Below, piece after piece: positions 10,984-18,368 of a DNA stretch of 64,000 bases (position 1 is the stretch's first letter; each line of letters opens with the position of its first letter). Made by a program: the position numbers and the translations under genes. The stretch lies in assembly GCA_963757185.1 (NCBI GenBank), contig CAVWQI010000005.1, positions 186,001-250,000 on the forward strand, given 5' to 3'. The DNA comes from JAQBQB01 sp963757185 (GTDB lineage Bacteria > Gemmatimonadota > Gemmatimonadetes > Gemmatimonadales > Gemmatimonadaceae). Under the pieces are notes generated by a model. The model did no database searches and was not told the DNA's origin. It worked only from the letters and a program-made list of their open reading frames with translations.

Positions 10984-11745
10984 TCATGCCGCCGCTTGGT
11001 GCACCCCCGCCGGCGTGGGTGCCGCGTCGGGAGGCGTCGCGCTCGGTGTGTCGATCGCGCGCGCTGCCTGTTCCGCTCCCACGCTCGGGCCGCCTCGCGC
11101 TTCGACGCGCCGGGTCCGTTTCCACTCGGCGAGCAGGCCCGTGTGGGTCAGGTCGGCCGAGAGGATCGGGACGACGAAGTCGTTCAGCGCCCTGATCGCG
11201 AGCCGCGCTCGGCTGACGAGCGACTTGAGCGTGCCGGTCGCTCCGGTGCGCTGCCCACGCGCCGCCGCTCGGGCGTCGATCGACGCTTTCACGGCGTCCG
11301 CCGCGGCGGTGAGCCTCGTCAGGAACTCCTGCGGCAAGCCGGCGTCGACGAATACCTCGGCATAGGGCGCCGCGGCTTCCGCCATGCCGTTCGCGTGCGC
11401 GAGCAATCCGATCACGCGGATGCTCGGATCCGGCATTGTCATCGCTTGGAAGTTCGGGACCGTGCGGAGCTTGGCCCTGGCGACCGACGCGATCGGCTGC
11501 ATGTGGTTGAGCCGGAGGGCGAGTCGGAGCGAGCGTTGCTTGGCGGTCTCGCCGATCGCGTTGACGCGCCCCGAGGCCTGTTGCGTGCCGCTTTGTCCGA
11601 GCGCGGCGACGACCGCGTCGAGCTCGGCGCGCATCCCTGATTTGTTGATGGTCCCCAGCACCGCGTCGTTGGCGTCGAGAAAGGCCTGGATGCGGCGGCT
11701 GGAGTTGTACATGCGTTCTTGCAGACTGTTCAAGTGTTCCTCCAT
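10984..11745 (-). CDS. Conserved-looking hypothetical protein
   Basis: A 253-residue mostly helical protein with no signal peptide or membrane segment. It begins MEEHLNSLQERMYNSSRRIQ and carries Ala-rich predicted helices; residues 215-253 are Pro/Ala/Thr-rich and probably disordered. The sequence is not a shadow of another gene and has normal coding composition. I do not recognise a family. It stands alone, with a gene-poor stretch upstream. Confidence 0.55.
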   Translation of the reverse strand: MEEHLNSLQERMYNSSRRIQAFLDANDAVLGTINKSGMRAELDAVVAALGQSGTQQASGRVNAIGETAKQRSLRLALRLNHMQPIASVARAKLRTVPNFQAMTMPDPSIRVIGLLAHANGMAEAAAPYAEVFVDAGLPQEFLTRLTAAADAVKASIDARAAARGQRTGATGTLKSLVSRARLAIRALNDFVVPILSADLTHTGLLAEWKRTRRVEARGGPSVGAEQAARAIDTPSATPPDAAPTPAGVHQAAA

Positions 11746-12073
11746 GAGTTGAATGAGTACTTCTGGTTGGTTGACCTACGGTCCTGCGCGATTGCTTCGG
11801 GTTTTCGTTGAGTCGCGGCCGCGTTGAGAAACCTTGGTCGATGGTTGGAAATGGTCGGCGCCCCGTTCCGAGAGCTCGAGACGCGCGGCGCATCGCGAGA
11901 GGTGGGCGTCCAACGGGTTGAAGCTCGGTGCCGAGAGGTTGACGTTCACTTCACGAGCTGCAACATGGGCGGTTGGGTTCTAGTTGGTGGTTTACCTCCT
12001 GTTGGTGTAGGGTGGACGGTCTCGAAAGCGCGTTGCTGAGTGTCGTATGACAAGTCACGCGCCTCGAGTGCGG
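11746..12073. other. Gene-poor stretch upstream of the repeat array
   Basis: About 330 bases between the hypothetical protein gene and the 21-bp repeats. I see no convincing gene, RNA or terminator. It probably holds the promoter of the gene ending at 10984 and the non-repetitive tail of the possible repeat protein ending at 11951. Confidence 0.4.
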
Positions 12074-12505
12074 GCGAATGGAAGTACGGTGGACGGTGAC
12101 GGTCGATTGGTGTGAGGTGACGGCGGATTGGTGTTGGGTGACGGCAGATTGATGTTGGGTGGCCGCCGATTGGCGTTGTGTGACGGCGGATTGATGGACC
12201 GCTGGGGATGATGGATGCACGCGGCGAGGTAGTTGACGCGACGTTGCCGCTCCCGGATGTCCGGATGCCGGCGCCGCATGTACGCTCATCGCCGCTGGAT
12301 TCTCGGTCAAAGCCGCCGGACGTTCTGTGAAATCCGATGGACGTTCGGTCCACGGCGCGCGGCGTTCGGTCGCCGGCCCGGGATGCGCGGTGATTTTTGT
12401 CGAATGAGCGGTGGGCGGCTTGGAATGACCGATCACCGTCGTCGGATGGCCGATTGCTATCGCGTGATGGCCGATCGCCGTCGTCGGATGGCCGCTCGCA
12501 AACAT
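11951..12505 (-). CDS. Possible heptapeptide-repeat protein (coding status uncertain)
   Basis: If translated, this 184-residue frame gives MFAS, then about 20 consecutive seven-residue units, then a Ser/His/Leu-rich tail. Units follow a loose pattern of His at position 2 (14 of 20 units), often Pro at position 3, and Thr/Ser/Ile at position 7 (for example GHPTTVI, ERPAALT, QHQSAVT). A GAGAGG lies about a dozen bases before the ATG. Because the DNA repeat is exactly 21 bp, several other frames are open too, so openness alone proves nothing. The amino-acid pattern is most regular in this frame. No known family. Confidence 0.3.
   Translation of the reverse strand: MFASGHPTTAIGHHAIAIGHPTTVIGHSKPPTAHSTKITAHPGPATERRAPWTERPSDFTERPAALTENPAAMSVHAAPASGHPGAATSRQLPRRVHPSSPAVHQSAVTQRQSAATQHQSAVTQHQSAVTSHQSTVTVHRTSIRPHSRRVTCHTTLSNALSRPSTLHQQEVNHQLEPNRPCCSS
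12074..12493. repeat. 21-bp degenerate tandem repeat array, about 20 units
   Basis: About twenty 21-bp units follow one another without any insertion or deletion. Copies at the left end (12095-12198) share GGTGACGG then GATTGG; copies at the right end share GGATGGCCGATCGCC. Divergence between ends is large but the period never slips. There are no spacers, so this is a minisatellite and not a CRISPR array. Strict retention of a multiple of three bases is compatible with coding on the minus strand. Confidence 0.8.
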
Positions 12506-12585
12506 CGCGACACGCGCCTCTCTACTTGGGTATTATGACCGACCCCCGAAATGGCTTCAGGGAAATTTTTGCCGGGTTGCTAAAA

Positions 12586-12597
12586 CGCTAATTAGCG
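12586..12597. promoter_or_regulatory. Perfect 12-bp palindrome in AT-richer spacer
   Basis: CGCTAATTAGCG is a perfect inverted repeat in an unusually AT-rich stretch between the repeat array and the zinc-ribbon gene. It could be a regulator site; no promoter can be tied to it. Confidence 0.25.
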
Positions 12598-12740
12598 AGG
12601 TTAACGCAGCCCGAATGACGCTCGCGTGACGGCAAATAACCGCTATAGACGGTTGCCGGTCTCGGCCGTGAAACGGGGCGACGCCGCGCAAAAATCAGGG
12701 CGCGCCCGTCTTCATCGCCAAACAGAACGGCCGATTCGGC

Positions 12741-13004
12741 CTAGTCTGGCTCGGTCAGAACGTCGGCCCCGGCGCCGGTCGCGGGCTGGCCGCACTTGTA
12801 GCAGTCCAGCCGTTTTATCGTCGCGACGCCGCGCGCATTGCTCTGCTCCACCAAGACGACTTTGCACGACGGGCAGAGGTAATTCGTCGTCCCGATGAAC
12901 GCCTGGTTCGTGACCCTGAGAGGGCCGCCCGTGCTCCGGGTGGCGGTCGGTATGTGCCAGGCCTGGTTCCACGAGAGGGGGCGAAGTTCGCGCGCGTCGC
13001 TCAT
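12741..13004 (-). CDS. Small zinc-ribbon protein
   Basis: An 87-residue protein from the ATG at 13004. It has two Cys pairs, CPSC and CYKC about 25 residues apart, the pattern of a zinc ribbon. The rest is MSDARELRPLSWNQAWHIPT and polar linkers. A longer open frame to 13121 would read through the tRNA-derived repeat and is not credible. It lies outside the integrated element, just beyond its left boundary. Function unknown. Confidence 0.6.
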   Translation of the reverse strand: MSDARELRPLSWNQAWHIPTATRSTGGPLRVTNQAFIGTTNYLCPSCKVVLVEQSNARGVATIKRLDCYKCGQPATGAGADVLTEPD

Positions 13005-13068
13005 AGGTCCGGCCCGTTTTTTAGGGAGGGTCGTGCACGTTGCGCCGCATCGGCGATGCAACGACCAC

Positions 13069-13112
13069 ATGGAGCGTACCGGGATCGAACCGGTGACCTC
13101 CTGGTTGCAAAC
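13069..13112. repeat. Left attachment site (attL), displaced 3' end of tRNA-Ala
   Basis: These 44 bases are identical to 24867-24910, the anticodon-to-3'-end part of tRNA-Ala(UGC). The match stops abruptly after CAAAC, and no 5' half of a tRNA follows, so this is a leftover tRNA end. A tyrosine integrase gene begins 161 bp inside. This is the standard scar of site-specific integration into a tRNA gene. Confidence 0.92.
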
Positions 13113-13273
13113 GAGAGGCACCGGATTTCCTGCCGATTCCTGCGCGTTCCACTTTCCTGCCGTTCCCGAGGGGAAATAGCCGCTAGGCTTTCCGCCCCGT
13201 TCCTCTAGATTCCTTTCGCGTAGTTACATCTGGGTTACATCGGCCTTCCCTTCCCCTACGCCGAGTCCCCACC

Positions 13274-14593
13274 ATGCGCGGAAAGATCACTAAACGGAAC
13301 GTAGACGCTCTCCGTGCTCCAGCACAGGGTTACGAAGTGCTGTGGGACTCAGAACTGCACGGCTTTGGCGTCCTGGTGACCGCACACGGCACGAAGTCCT
13401 TCGTGGTGAGCTACTACGCCCCTGGCCTTCATCGGGTCAAACGGCGGTTCACTGTGGGGCAGTACGGGCCGCTCACGGTGGACGACGCGCGAACGAGCGC
13501 CGCGGGAATCCTGGCGCGCGTGGCGAAAGGCGAAGATCCTGCGACCGAGCGCTCCGGCGAACGACGCGCGGCGAAGGACGAGACGGTCGCCAATCTGTTC
13601 AAAGACTACCTCGACTTTGGCCGCGCTCGCTTTTCTGATCGAACGATCGAGAGCTACGACGGCCTCGGACGCCTCTACGTGTTGCCGGCGATCGGCCGGC
13701 TGCCTGTCTAGAAGCTAGGCGCCGCGATCGCGGCGCGCCTTCACCTCTCGCTCGCGAAGAGGCCGCACGGCGAGGCGGAGCGTCCACTCATCAAGGCGTT
13801 TTTCTACTGGCTCGAGCGCCGCGGTCTGTTCGCTGGCACCAACCCCGGCCGCGGGATCGAGCTCTACGCCGAGACGTCGCGCGAGCGGTTCCTGACGGTC
13901 GAGGAGATGGCGAGGGTCGGTAAAGCGCTCCGAACCGCCGAGACGGTCGGGCTGCCGGCTGCCCCCGAGCATCAGAAGAAACCGGCGAAAAAGGCCGCCA
14001 AGAAGCCGCGCGCTCGCAATGCCGGGATGTTCAAGAGCGAGATTCTTCCGGCGAACCCCGTTTCCGTCGCTGCGTTGCGGTTTCTGATGTTCACGGGATG
14101 GCGTGAACAGGAAGCCATGACGCTCAAGTGGTCCGACGTGAACCTTTCGACCGGGATCGCGACCCTCGGCCACACGAAGACGGGAAAGAGCGTGCGCGCG
14201 ATCGGTGCGCCGGCTGTCGAGCTGGTTGACGCTCAGGCACGCGTCAAAGGCTCGCCGTACGTGTTCCCCGGTCGGGATCCGAAAGAGCCGCTCGAGAGCG
14301 TGCACCGCCTCTGGACGGCCGTTCGGCACGCCGCCGAGCTAGACGACGTGCGGCTCCACGACCTGCGGCACTCGGTCGCGTCGTTTGCCGGTGGGCACGG
14401 CTATTCGCTCTTTCTGATCGGGAAGTTGCTCGGCCACAAAACGGCACGGTCGACGGAGCGATACGCTCACCTTGCCGACGATGCCCGAAAGGTCGTAGCG
14501 GACGCAGTGAGCGCGACCATCGAGACCGCGTTGACCGGACGGTCCGCCATTAGTCGTCCAGCAAGCGATCGTACTCGACGTGCGTCCCGATGA
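13274..14593 (+). pseudogene. int: Tyrosine integrase with in-frame amber codon
   Basis: One reading frame of 439 codons encodes a phage-type tyrosine recombinase, interrupted only by TAG at 13709-13711. Upstream are the N-terminal DUF4102-type arm domain (RGKITKRNVDALRAPAQGYE, DSELHGFGVLVTAHGTKSF) and the start of the core-binding domain. Downstream are the catalytic motifs TGWREQEAM, LHDLRHS, GHKTARSTERYAHL, giving Arg, His-x-x-Arg, His and Tyr. A single C-to-T change (CAG to TAG) would explain the stop. A Lys/Ala-rich insert (KKPAKKAAKKPRARN) precedes the catalytic domain. Position beside attL identifies it as the recombinase of this element. Inactive unless the stop is suppressed or a sequencing error. 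Confidence 0.88.
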
Positions 14594-14822
14594 AAAACCA
14601 ACAAATGACATCTTCGGCTCGAACACCGACTGCACGATAGTCGTGATCGATGCGCACGGACCAATAGCCGTCATGTCCTTTCATCTTTTTGAAGTGCAGA
14701 ATCGGGTCGGCAGGGTCCGCGACGAACTCGCGATAGCGTTGTTTCGCGAGTTTCTGCATGTCGGGCGATAGCGCCTTTAGACGCCGCCAGAACTCGGGGT
14801 AGACCCTCGACTCGATTGCCAG
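14550..14822 (-). CDS. RelE/ParE-superfamily toxin-like protein
   Basis: From the only in-frame ATG (14759) the product is 69 residues, but homology-like sequence starts earlier: AIESRVYPEFWRRLKALSPD is in frame upstream, after a possible CTG start at 14822. Full length would be about 90 residues, typical of RelE-type mRNA interferases. Family features are LHFKKMKG, YWSVRIDHDYRAVGV and WFFIGTHVEYDRLL. The gene follows an 89-residue gene by 21 bp in the same frame, separated by one TGA. Either CTG is used or the start codon is mutated. The last 44 bases overlap the integrase tail to tail. Confidence 0.7.
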   Translation of the reverse strand: MAIESRVYPEFWRRLKALSPDMQKLAKQRYREFVADPADPILHFKKMKGHDGYWSVRIDHDYRAVGVRAEDVICWFFIGTHVEYDRLLDD

Positions 14823-14843
14823 GAGCGAAACCCCGTAGGTGAA

Positions 14844-15113
14844 TCAGAACTCATCTAGATCGAGCGGACTATCCTCTCCGCGAGCGGCGCGCTCGTGTAG
14901 CTCGCGAAACAATTTCTCGAGCGCCGGGGCATGGCGCGTGGCGACGGCATCCCACGCCGCGTCCTCCGCAGCCAATTCGGCCGAGGACGGCAGGGTTGCT
15001 TCGGGGTTGGACGAGACCTGGAGCCACTGACGCACTGGCGACGCCACCGCTGCGGTCGCGTAGGCGACGGCAACCGCCGGCGCTTCCGTGTGCTCAAACA
15101 CTGCGGTCGCCAT
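14844..15113 (-). CDS. Small acidic protein upstream of toxin, possible antitoxin
   Basis: An 89-residue protein, Ala-rich at the N-terminus and acidic at the C-terminus (LHERAARGEDSPLDLDEF). It has no recognisable DNA-binding domain. Position directly before a RelE-like toxin in the same operon is the only reason to suspect an antitoxin. It starts one base after the stop of the upstream gene. Confidence 0.5.
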   Translation of the reverse strand: MATAVFEHTEAPAVAVAYATAAVASPVRQWLQVSSNPEATLPSSAELAAEDAAWDAVATRHAPALEKLFRELHERAARGEDSPLDLDEF

Positions 15114-15114
15114 T

Positions 15115-15435
15115 CTACTCCTGCTCCTCTGTTTTGGTGCTGGCGCTCGGGTTGCTAATACGCGGCGCTATTCGGTTCAACATCGCGAGAATTTTGTGAA
15201 ACGCAGCTTCTGTTAGGACGAGGCGCGCCACGGCCTGTATCTCCACGGGGCCCGGGCCCACCGATCCCGCTTCTGAAGGTGGAACCTGTATCTGGCCAAA
15301 CGTCAGGAAAACCTGGTCCCCGACATACGTGAGCAACGCCTCCCCCGCAAGCACCTGTGAAACAAGCGCCTCGGGATTCCATCGAGAACCAACCGAAACC
15401 TGCTTCGCTTCGGTGGCGGCTTCAGAGGTGGCCAT
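15115..15435 (-). CDS. DUF3467-like small protein
   Basis: A 106-residue protein. The stretch TYVGDQVFLTFGQIQVPP followed by IQAVARLVLTEAAFHKILAMLNRI resembles the DUF3467 pattern (a phe-leu-thr-phe-gly strand, then a val-val-leu-ser-pre-helix segment and a C-terminal helix). Function of that family is not established. It is the first gene of a three-gene run ending in a RelE-like toxin. A TATAAT box eight bases before the ATG suggests a leaderless or nearly leaderless message. Confidence 0.5.
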   Translation of the reverse strand: MATSEAATEAKQVSVGSRWNPEALVSQVLAGEALLTYVGDQVFLTFGQIQVPPSEAGSVGPGPVEIQAVARLVLTEAAFHKILAMLNRIAPRISNPSASTKTEEQE

Positions 15436-15443
15436 AGGACGTA

Positions 15444-15449
15444 ATTATA
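15444..15449 (-). promoter_or_regulatory. TATAAT -10 box of the toxin operon
   Basis: On the minus strand a perfect TATAAT is separated by only eight bases (TACGTCCT) from the ATG at 15435. A transcript starting the usual 6-8 bases downstream would have almost no leader. No good -35 box is found at 16-18 bp spacing. Confidence 0.5.
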
Positions 15450-15698
15450 TACCCGGTTCTCGGTCGCTCGGTCTCAACCTTCGGCCAGCAGCAGCGTAAA
15501 GTGACGGGAGCCAGACTTCTCTGTCCATCTTCGGCACATCTTCGGCCAGGGTGACGCCTACGCGACGCCTTCCCCTCCAAGAGAAGAACTAGGGAGCTCA
15601 GGCGTAACGGACAGCCCTGGCCTTGGTCGAGGCACAGCCCGATCGATCAGAACCGCGCACCAGTTTCGCCGGATTCAGCGCGGCAAGCCAATGAGGGA

Positions 15699-15916
15699 TC
15701 ACCGTCGCTCCGGTTGATAGTCGAGCAACGCCCACGGCGTTTTCAGCCCGAATGCACGCGTGAGCGCCTCGAGGGTTGCCACGTCAATGCGTCCGATGGG
15801 CTCGCCGGCCAGCACGCGCGCGGCGAGCGGTTGGGTGATGTTCGCGCCCTTCGCGAGCTGGTAGGCGTTCGTCAGCCCTTCGCCCGCGCACGGGCAGCAA
15901 CGTTCCAAGTAATCAC
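15699..15916 (-). pseudogene. XRE/Cro-type repressor with one-base frameshift
   Basis: Starting at GTG 15916 the frame reads VITWNVAARARAKG then hits TGA. One base over, the sequence continues as LTNAYQLAKGANITQPLAAR and VLAGEPIGRIDVATLEALTR to a stop at 15699. Adding one C at about 15876 joins them into a 72-residue single-domain HTH protein of the XRE family, with the usual helix 2-3 region (NITQPLAARVLAG). A TTG start at 15908 would give an ORF but with an odd Cys-rich N-terminus. The gene faces a divergent promoter with palindromic operators, as for a lysogeny repressor. Confidence 0.65.
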
Positions 15917-15922
15917 GGTAGG

Positions 15923-15975
15923 AACAATAGTGTTATTACGAACACTTGACAAGGCATAACAGTACTGTTAGTAAT
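15923..15975. promoter_or_regulatory. Divergent promoter/operator switch of the element
   Basis: Plus strand: a perfect -35 TTGACA at 15946-15951 with a weak -10 near 15969. Minus strand: TTGTCA at 15952-15947, 17-bp spacer, TATTGT at 15929-15924. Operators: a perfect 14-bp palindrome TAACAGTACTGTTA (15957-15970) covers the plus-strand -10 region, and a related AACAATAGTGTT (15923-15934) covers the minus-strand -10. The two share half sites AACA/TGTT. The minus-strand start would fall at about 15917, one base from the GTG of the repressor, implying a leaderless repressor mRNA. Confidence 0.65.
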
Positions 15976-16108
15976 AGGGGCAAGAGAAACGGGACCGCTC
16001 GGCTGATTCCCCGCAAAGAGAGGCCGAACGATCCCGCCCACGTCCCCGAAGGAACGCGCTCGCAAGATAGCCAGCGCCGACCCTCGAGGCCAATCCCGGA
16101 GGCGGGTT

Positions 16109-16507
16109 ATGCCAAGCTGGCAAGAGAACGCCGAGCGCGAGATGACTGAGCAACGCGTCACGCAGACGGCCCAGGAGACGAGGGCGAGCGGCCACACCCC
16201 ATGCGACGCGTGCGGCGGAATCGCAGTCTGTTTAGTCGGCTCGCATGTGCACCGATTCCAGTCGTTCCGCTGTGAGGGCGAATGCCTCACGGTCGCCGTC
16301 CACGAGGTTGCCGTTCGCGGGCACTCGTACGTCACGTTGACGCCGGTACGCGGACGATCCGGCTTCCACACGTCTGACGGAAAATATTTTGCCAGCGACA
16401 TCAACGCGGCGACGCATCAACGCATGCTCGACGCGCGGGCCGAATCTGAGGCGAAGCGTCGCGCCGCATACCTCGAGCGCACGACCGGGACGGACGGCGC
16501 CGCGTGA
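16109..16507 (+). CDS. Element protein with zinc-finger-like cysteines
   Basis: A 132-residue protein preceded by a good ribosome site (GGAGG about eight bases before ATG). Residues 32-35 are CDAC, with further Cys at 41, 55 and 59, which could bind zinc. A C-terminal region rich in Ala/Arg/Glu is predicted helical. It is the first gene of the short rightward operon driven by the divergent switch. No family recognised. Confidence 0.55.
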   Translation: MPSWQENAEREMTEQRVTQTAQETRASGHTPCDACGGIAVCLVGSHVHRFQSFRCEGECLTVAVHEVAVRGHSYVTLTPVRGRSGFHTSDGKYFASDINAATHQRMLDARAESEAKRRAAYLERTTGTDGAA

Positions 16508-16560
16508 CACGGCGCCCGAAGCATCTTCCATCACCTCATCACCCCAGCAAGGAGCACGTC

Positions 16561-16911
16561 ATGGCTACGGCAGCAGTCCACACCCCGGCAATTGAGCCCA
16601 AGGACTACATCGGGGCGAAGTTCACCACCCGCACGGTTACCGTGGATTCGGAGTTCGTGACGTGTGGCGTCGACCTGCAGGTCGAGCTCACGGTCCACGA
16701 GGACTCGACCGGGCAGTTCACAGTGCCGGAAATCACGATCCGCGGCAAGGGCCTCGCCAACACGGGCAACGGCATCGAGGACGGCGCGTTGTTCGGCATC
16801 CGTAGCACGGAGACGCTTCGCGTCCTCAGTCGGATGCTCGCTGAAGTCGCCGACCTCGCGGACGACAAAGGCCTGATACCCGACCGAGATCTCATTGGCT
16901 GGCAAGACTGA
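16561..16911 (+). CDS. Hypothetical element protein
   Basis: A 116-residue protein chosen from the ATG at 16561, which has AAGGAG seven bases upstream; an open frame from 16504 lacks such a site. It looks beta-rich in the middle (TRTVTVDSEFVTCGVDLQVE, FTVPEITIRGKGLANTGNG) and helical at the end (STETLRVLSRMLAEVADLAD). It is second in the rightward operon and is followed by a terminator hairpin. Function unknown. Confidence 0.6.
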   Translation: MATAAVHTPAIEPKDYIGAKFTTRTVTVDSEFVTCGVDLQVELTVHEDSTGQFTVPEITIRGKGLANTGNGIEDGALFGIRSTETLRVLSRMLAEVADLADDKGLIPDRDLIGWQD

Positions 16912-16942
16912 CGTTCGCCTGACGCGCCGTAGTATCCTCACC

Positions 16943-16970
16943 CGCCCCGCACCGTTCATCGTGCGGGGCG
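16943..16970 (+). terminator. Terminator of the rightward operon
   Basis: A perfect 10-bp stem CGCCCCGCAC / GTGCGGGGCG with an 8-base loop, 32 bp past the stop at 16911, followed by TCGTTCGTTT. It also sits between convergent genes and could act in both directions. Confidence 0.75.
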
Positions 16971-17108
16971 TCGTTCGTTTCTGGCGGTGAGGGCGGCGTT
17001 GCCCAGCTCGCCCCGCGCGTCGCGCCGGACGTGATTCGCATTTCCTCGATCACGCCATCGGGGAATATCCCCGGGTTGGTCTGTTCTGGACGTCGGTCAC
17101 GGCCGGCA

Positions 17109-17939
17109 CTAGAAAAGGCCATACCGCGCGCCGAGGTACGTCGTCACTGTTGAGCGATCAGGACCACTCAGCTTGTGATTGTAGAAGAGAAATTCGGCGA
17201 CCCGCATATCCGCGTAGAAGTTGACGGACGGCGAACTATGTCCCGATCCAAGGTTGCATCGCGTACTCGAGCCGCTAGGCCCGGCGCCGTTGCCGGGAAA
17301 CTGAACGGTGTTCGTTCCCGTCGAAAAGAACGACGACCCATCGATGAAGTTCTGCCAGTCGCCAGGCGCGGAATAGACGCTGTAGACCCTGTAGGTCGAT
17401 GCAAAGCTCGGCGTAGGATTACCGCAACTCTTTCGCGCGGTCGAGCCGAATACCTCGTAGATATTCCCGTCAGAGTAGGTAACGTGCGAGTTGAGTCCGC
17501 CCCCACCGCCGTCGGCGCCAAAATCCCAAAACGCGGTCACGTTATCGGGAGTGTTCGCCGGATCGGCGACTTTCTTGACGACGATGAACGCTTCGCCGGA
17601 GGTGAGTGCTACGAAGATGTTCGGCAAGGTCAGCGTTTGCTTACTGGCTGCGGTGAATCGCACGACGTTTTGCGAATTTAGCCCCGCCGTTTCAAGCGTT
17701 GGCGATCCATCGAGCGCAAACAGTCCGGTATTATGAACGGCGTGGTTCCCGTTGCCACTGAGGTCGTTCCACTGAAAGACCGTCGACCGTTCGCGGCGAG
17801 CGAGCGTCGTTCCGCCAACCGAATACATGTTGGAATCGCCGCGTAGCCAAACGAGGAGATGACTCCCGTCGGCAGGAGCGGCCGGGCCACCGCCGCCGCC
17901 GCCGCCGCCGAGGAACGGGTTGATGAGGACCGGGCTCAT
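17109..17939 (-). CDS. Lectin/LamG-fold phage-type structural protein
   Basis: A 276-residue protein beginning MSPVLINPFLGGGGGGGG, a glycine linker common in phage and satellite virion proteins. From about residue 28 it resembles concanavalin A-like (LamG) domains: HLLVWLRGDSNMYSVGG, FQWNDLSGNGNHAVHN, VRFTAASKQTLTLPN, and a C-terminal MRVAEFLFYNHKLSGPDRST. Such domains bind glycans or decorate particles. It is last in the leftward terminase operon. The host-recognition role is inference. Confidence 0.65.
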   Translation of the reverse strand: MSPVLINPFLGGGGGGGGPAAPADGSHLLVWLRGDSNMYSVGGTTLARRERSTVFQWNDLSGNGNHAVHNTGLFALDGSPTLETAGLNSQNVVRFTAASKQTLTLPNIFVALTSGEAFIVVKKVADPANTPDNVTAFWDFGADGGGGGLNSHVTYSDGNIYEVFGSTARKSCGNPTPSFASTYRVYSVYSAPGDWQNFIDGSSFFSTGTNTVQFPGNGAGPSGSSTRCNLGSGHSSPSVNFYADMRVAEFLFYNHKLSGPDRSTVTTYLGARYGLF

Positions 17940-17997
17940 TCGTTACCCAACCTTTGGCCTCACGGCCATAGTGAAATGTGGAACTGCGAAATACCTG

Positions 17998-18270
17998 CTA
18001 GTCGACCATGCAGAGATCGCCTTCGACGATCAGCATTCCCTCGACGTCGATCGTCAGCGCAAAGAGCACTTGCGCGTTATCCGGCACCGTGAACGTCTGG
18101 TCGCCTGCGATCACCCGCGGCGGGTACGGCGTGGACACGCCAGGGCTCACGCTTCCCGGCTCGGCGACCACCATACTTGCCGGTATCGGCTGCAGCCGCA
18201 CGCGTCGGAGCGTTTCGTTGATGATTCGCTCAGTCTGGACACCCGGAAGCGTCGTTCGTGGTGTGGCCAC
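17998..18270 (-). CDS. Hypothetical element protein
   Basis: A 90-residue protein in the leftward operon. It has a basic N-terminal helix (TERIINETLRRVRLQPIP) and a C-terminal beta-rich part (GDQTFTVPDNAQVLFALTID, VEGMLIVEGDLCMVD). No family recognised; location between a coiled-coil/terminase group and a structural protein suggests a virion or packaging role. Confidence 0.5.
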   Translation of the reverse strand: MATPRTTLPGVQTERIINETLRRVRLQPIPASMVVAEPGSVSPGVSTPYPPRVIAGDQTFTVPDNAQVLFALTIDVEGMLIVEGDLCMVD

Positions 18271-18368
18271 TATCGTTTCTCCCCTCGCCTCACGGCGATG
18301 GTGTAGAGGGAACTACAGAAACCGACTACTCCGCCTTGCCGTAGAACCTGTCGACCATCGAATTCTCC

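Noticed and set aside
12074..12493. CRISPR array
   Set aside because: The 21-bp units are contiguous and degenerate, with no spacers and no cas genes nearby.
13038..13063. Hairpin CGTTGC/GCAACG with inner GCCG/CGGC as terminator of the original tRNA-Ala
   Set aside because: In the tRNA direction the stem is followed by A-rich sequence, not T; it may be structural but I cannot support a terminator call.
12741..13121. 126-residue version of the zinc-ribbon protein
   Set aside because: Its first 39 codons read through the tRNA-derived attachment repeat; the ATG at 13004 is more sensible.
15946..16149. A 67-codon plus-strand frame starting TTG at the -35 box
   Set aside because: The start is the TTGACA promoter box itself, there is no ribosome site, and the product is Arg/Pro-rich.
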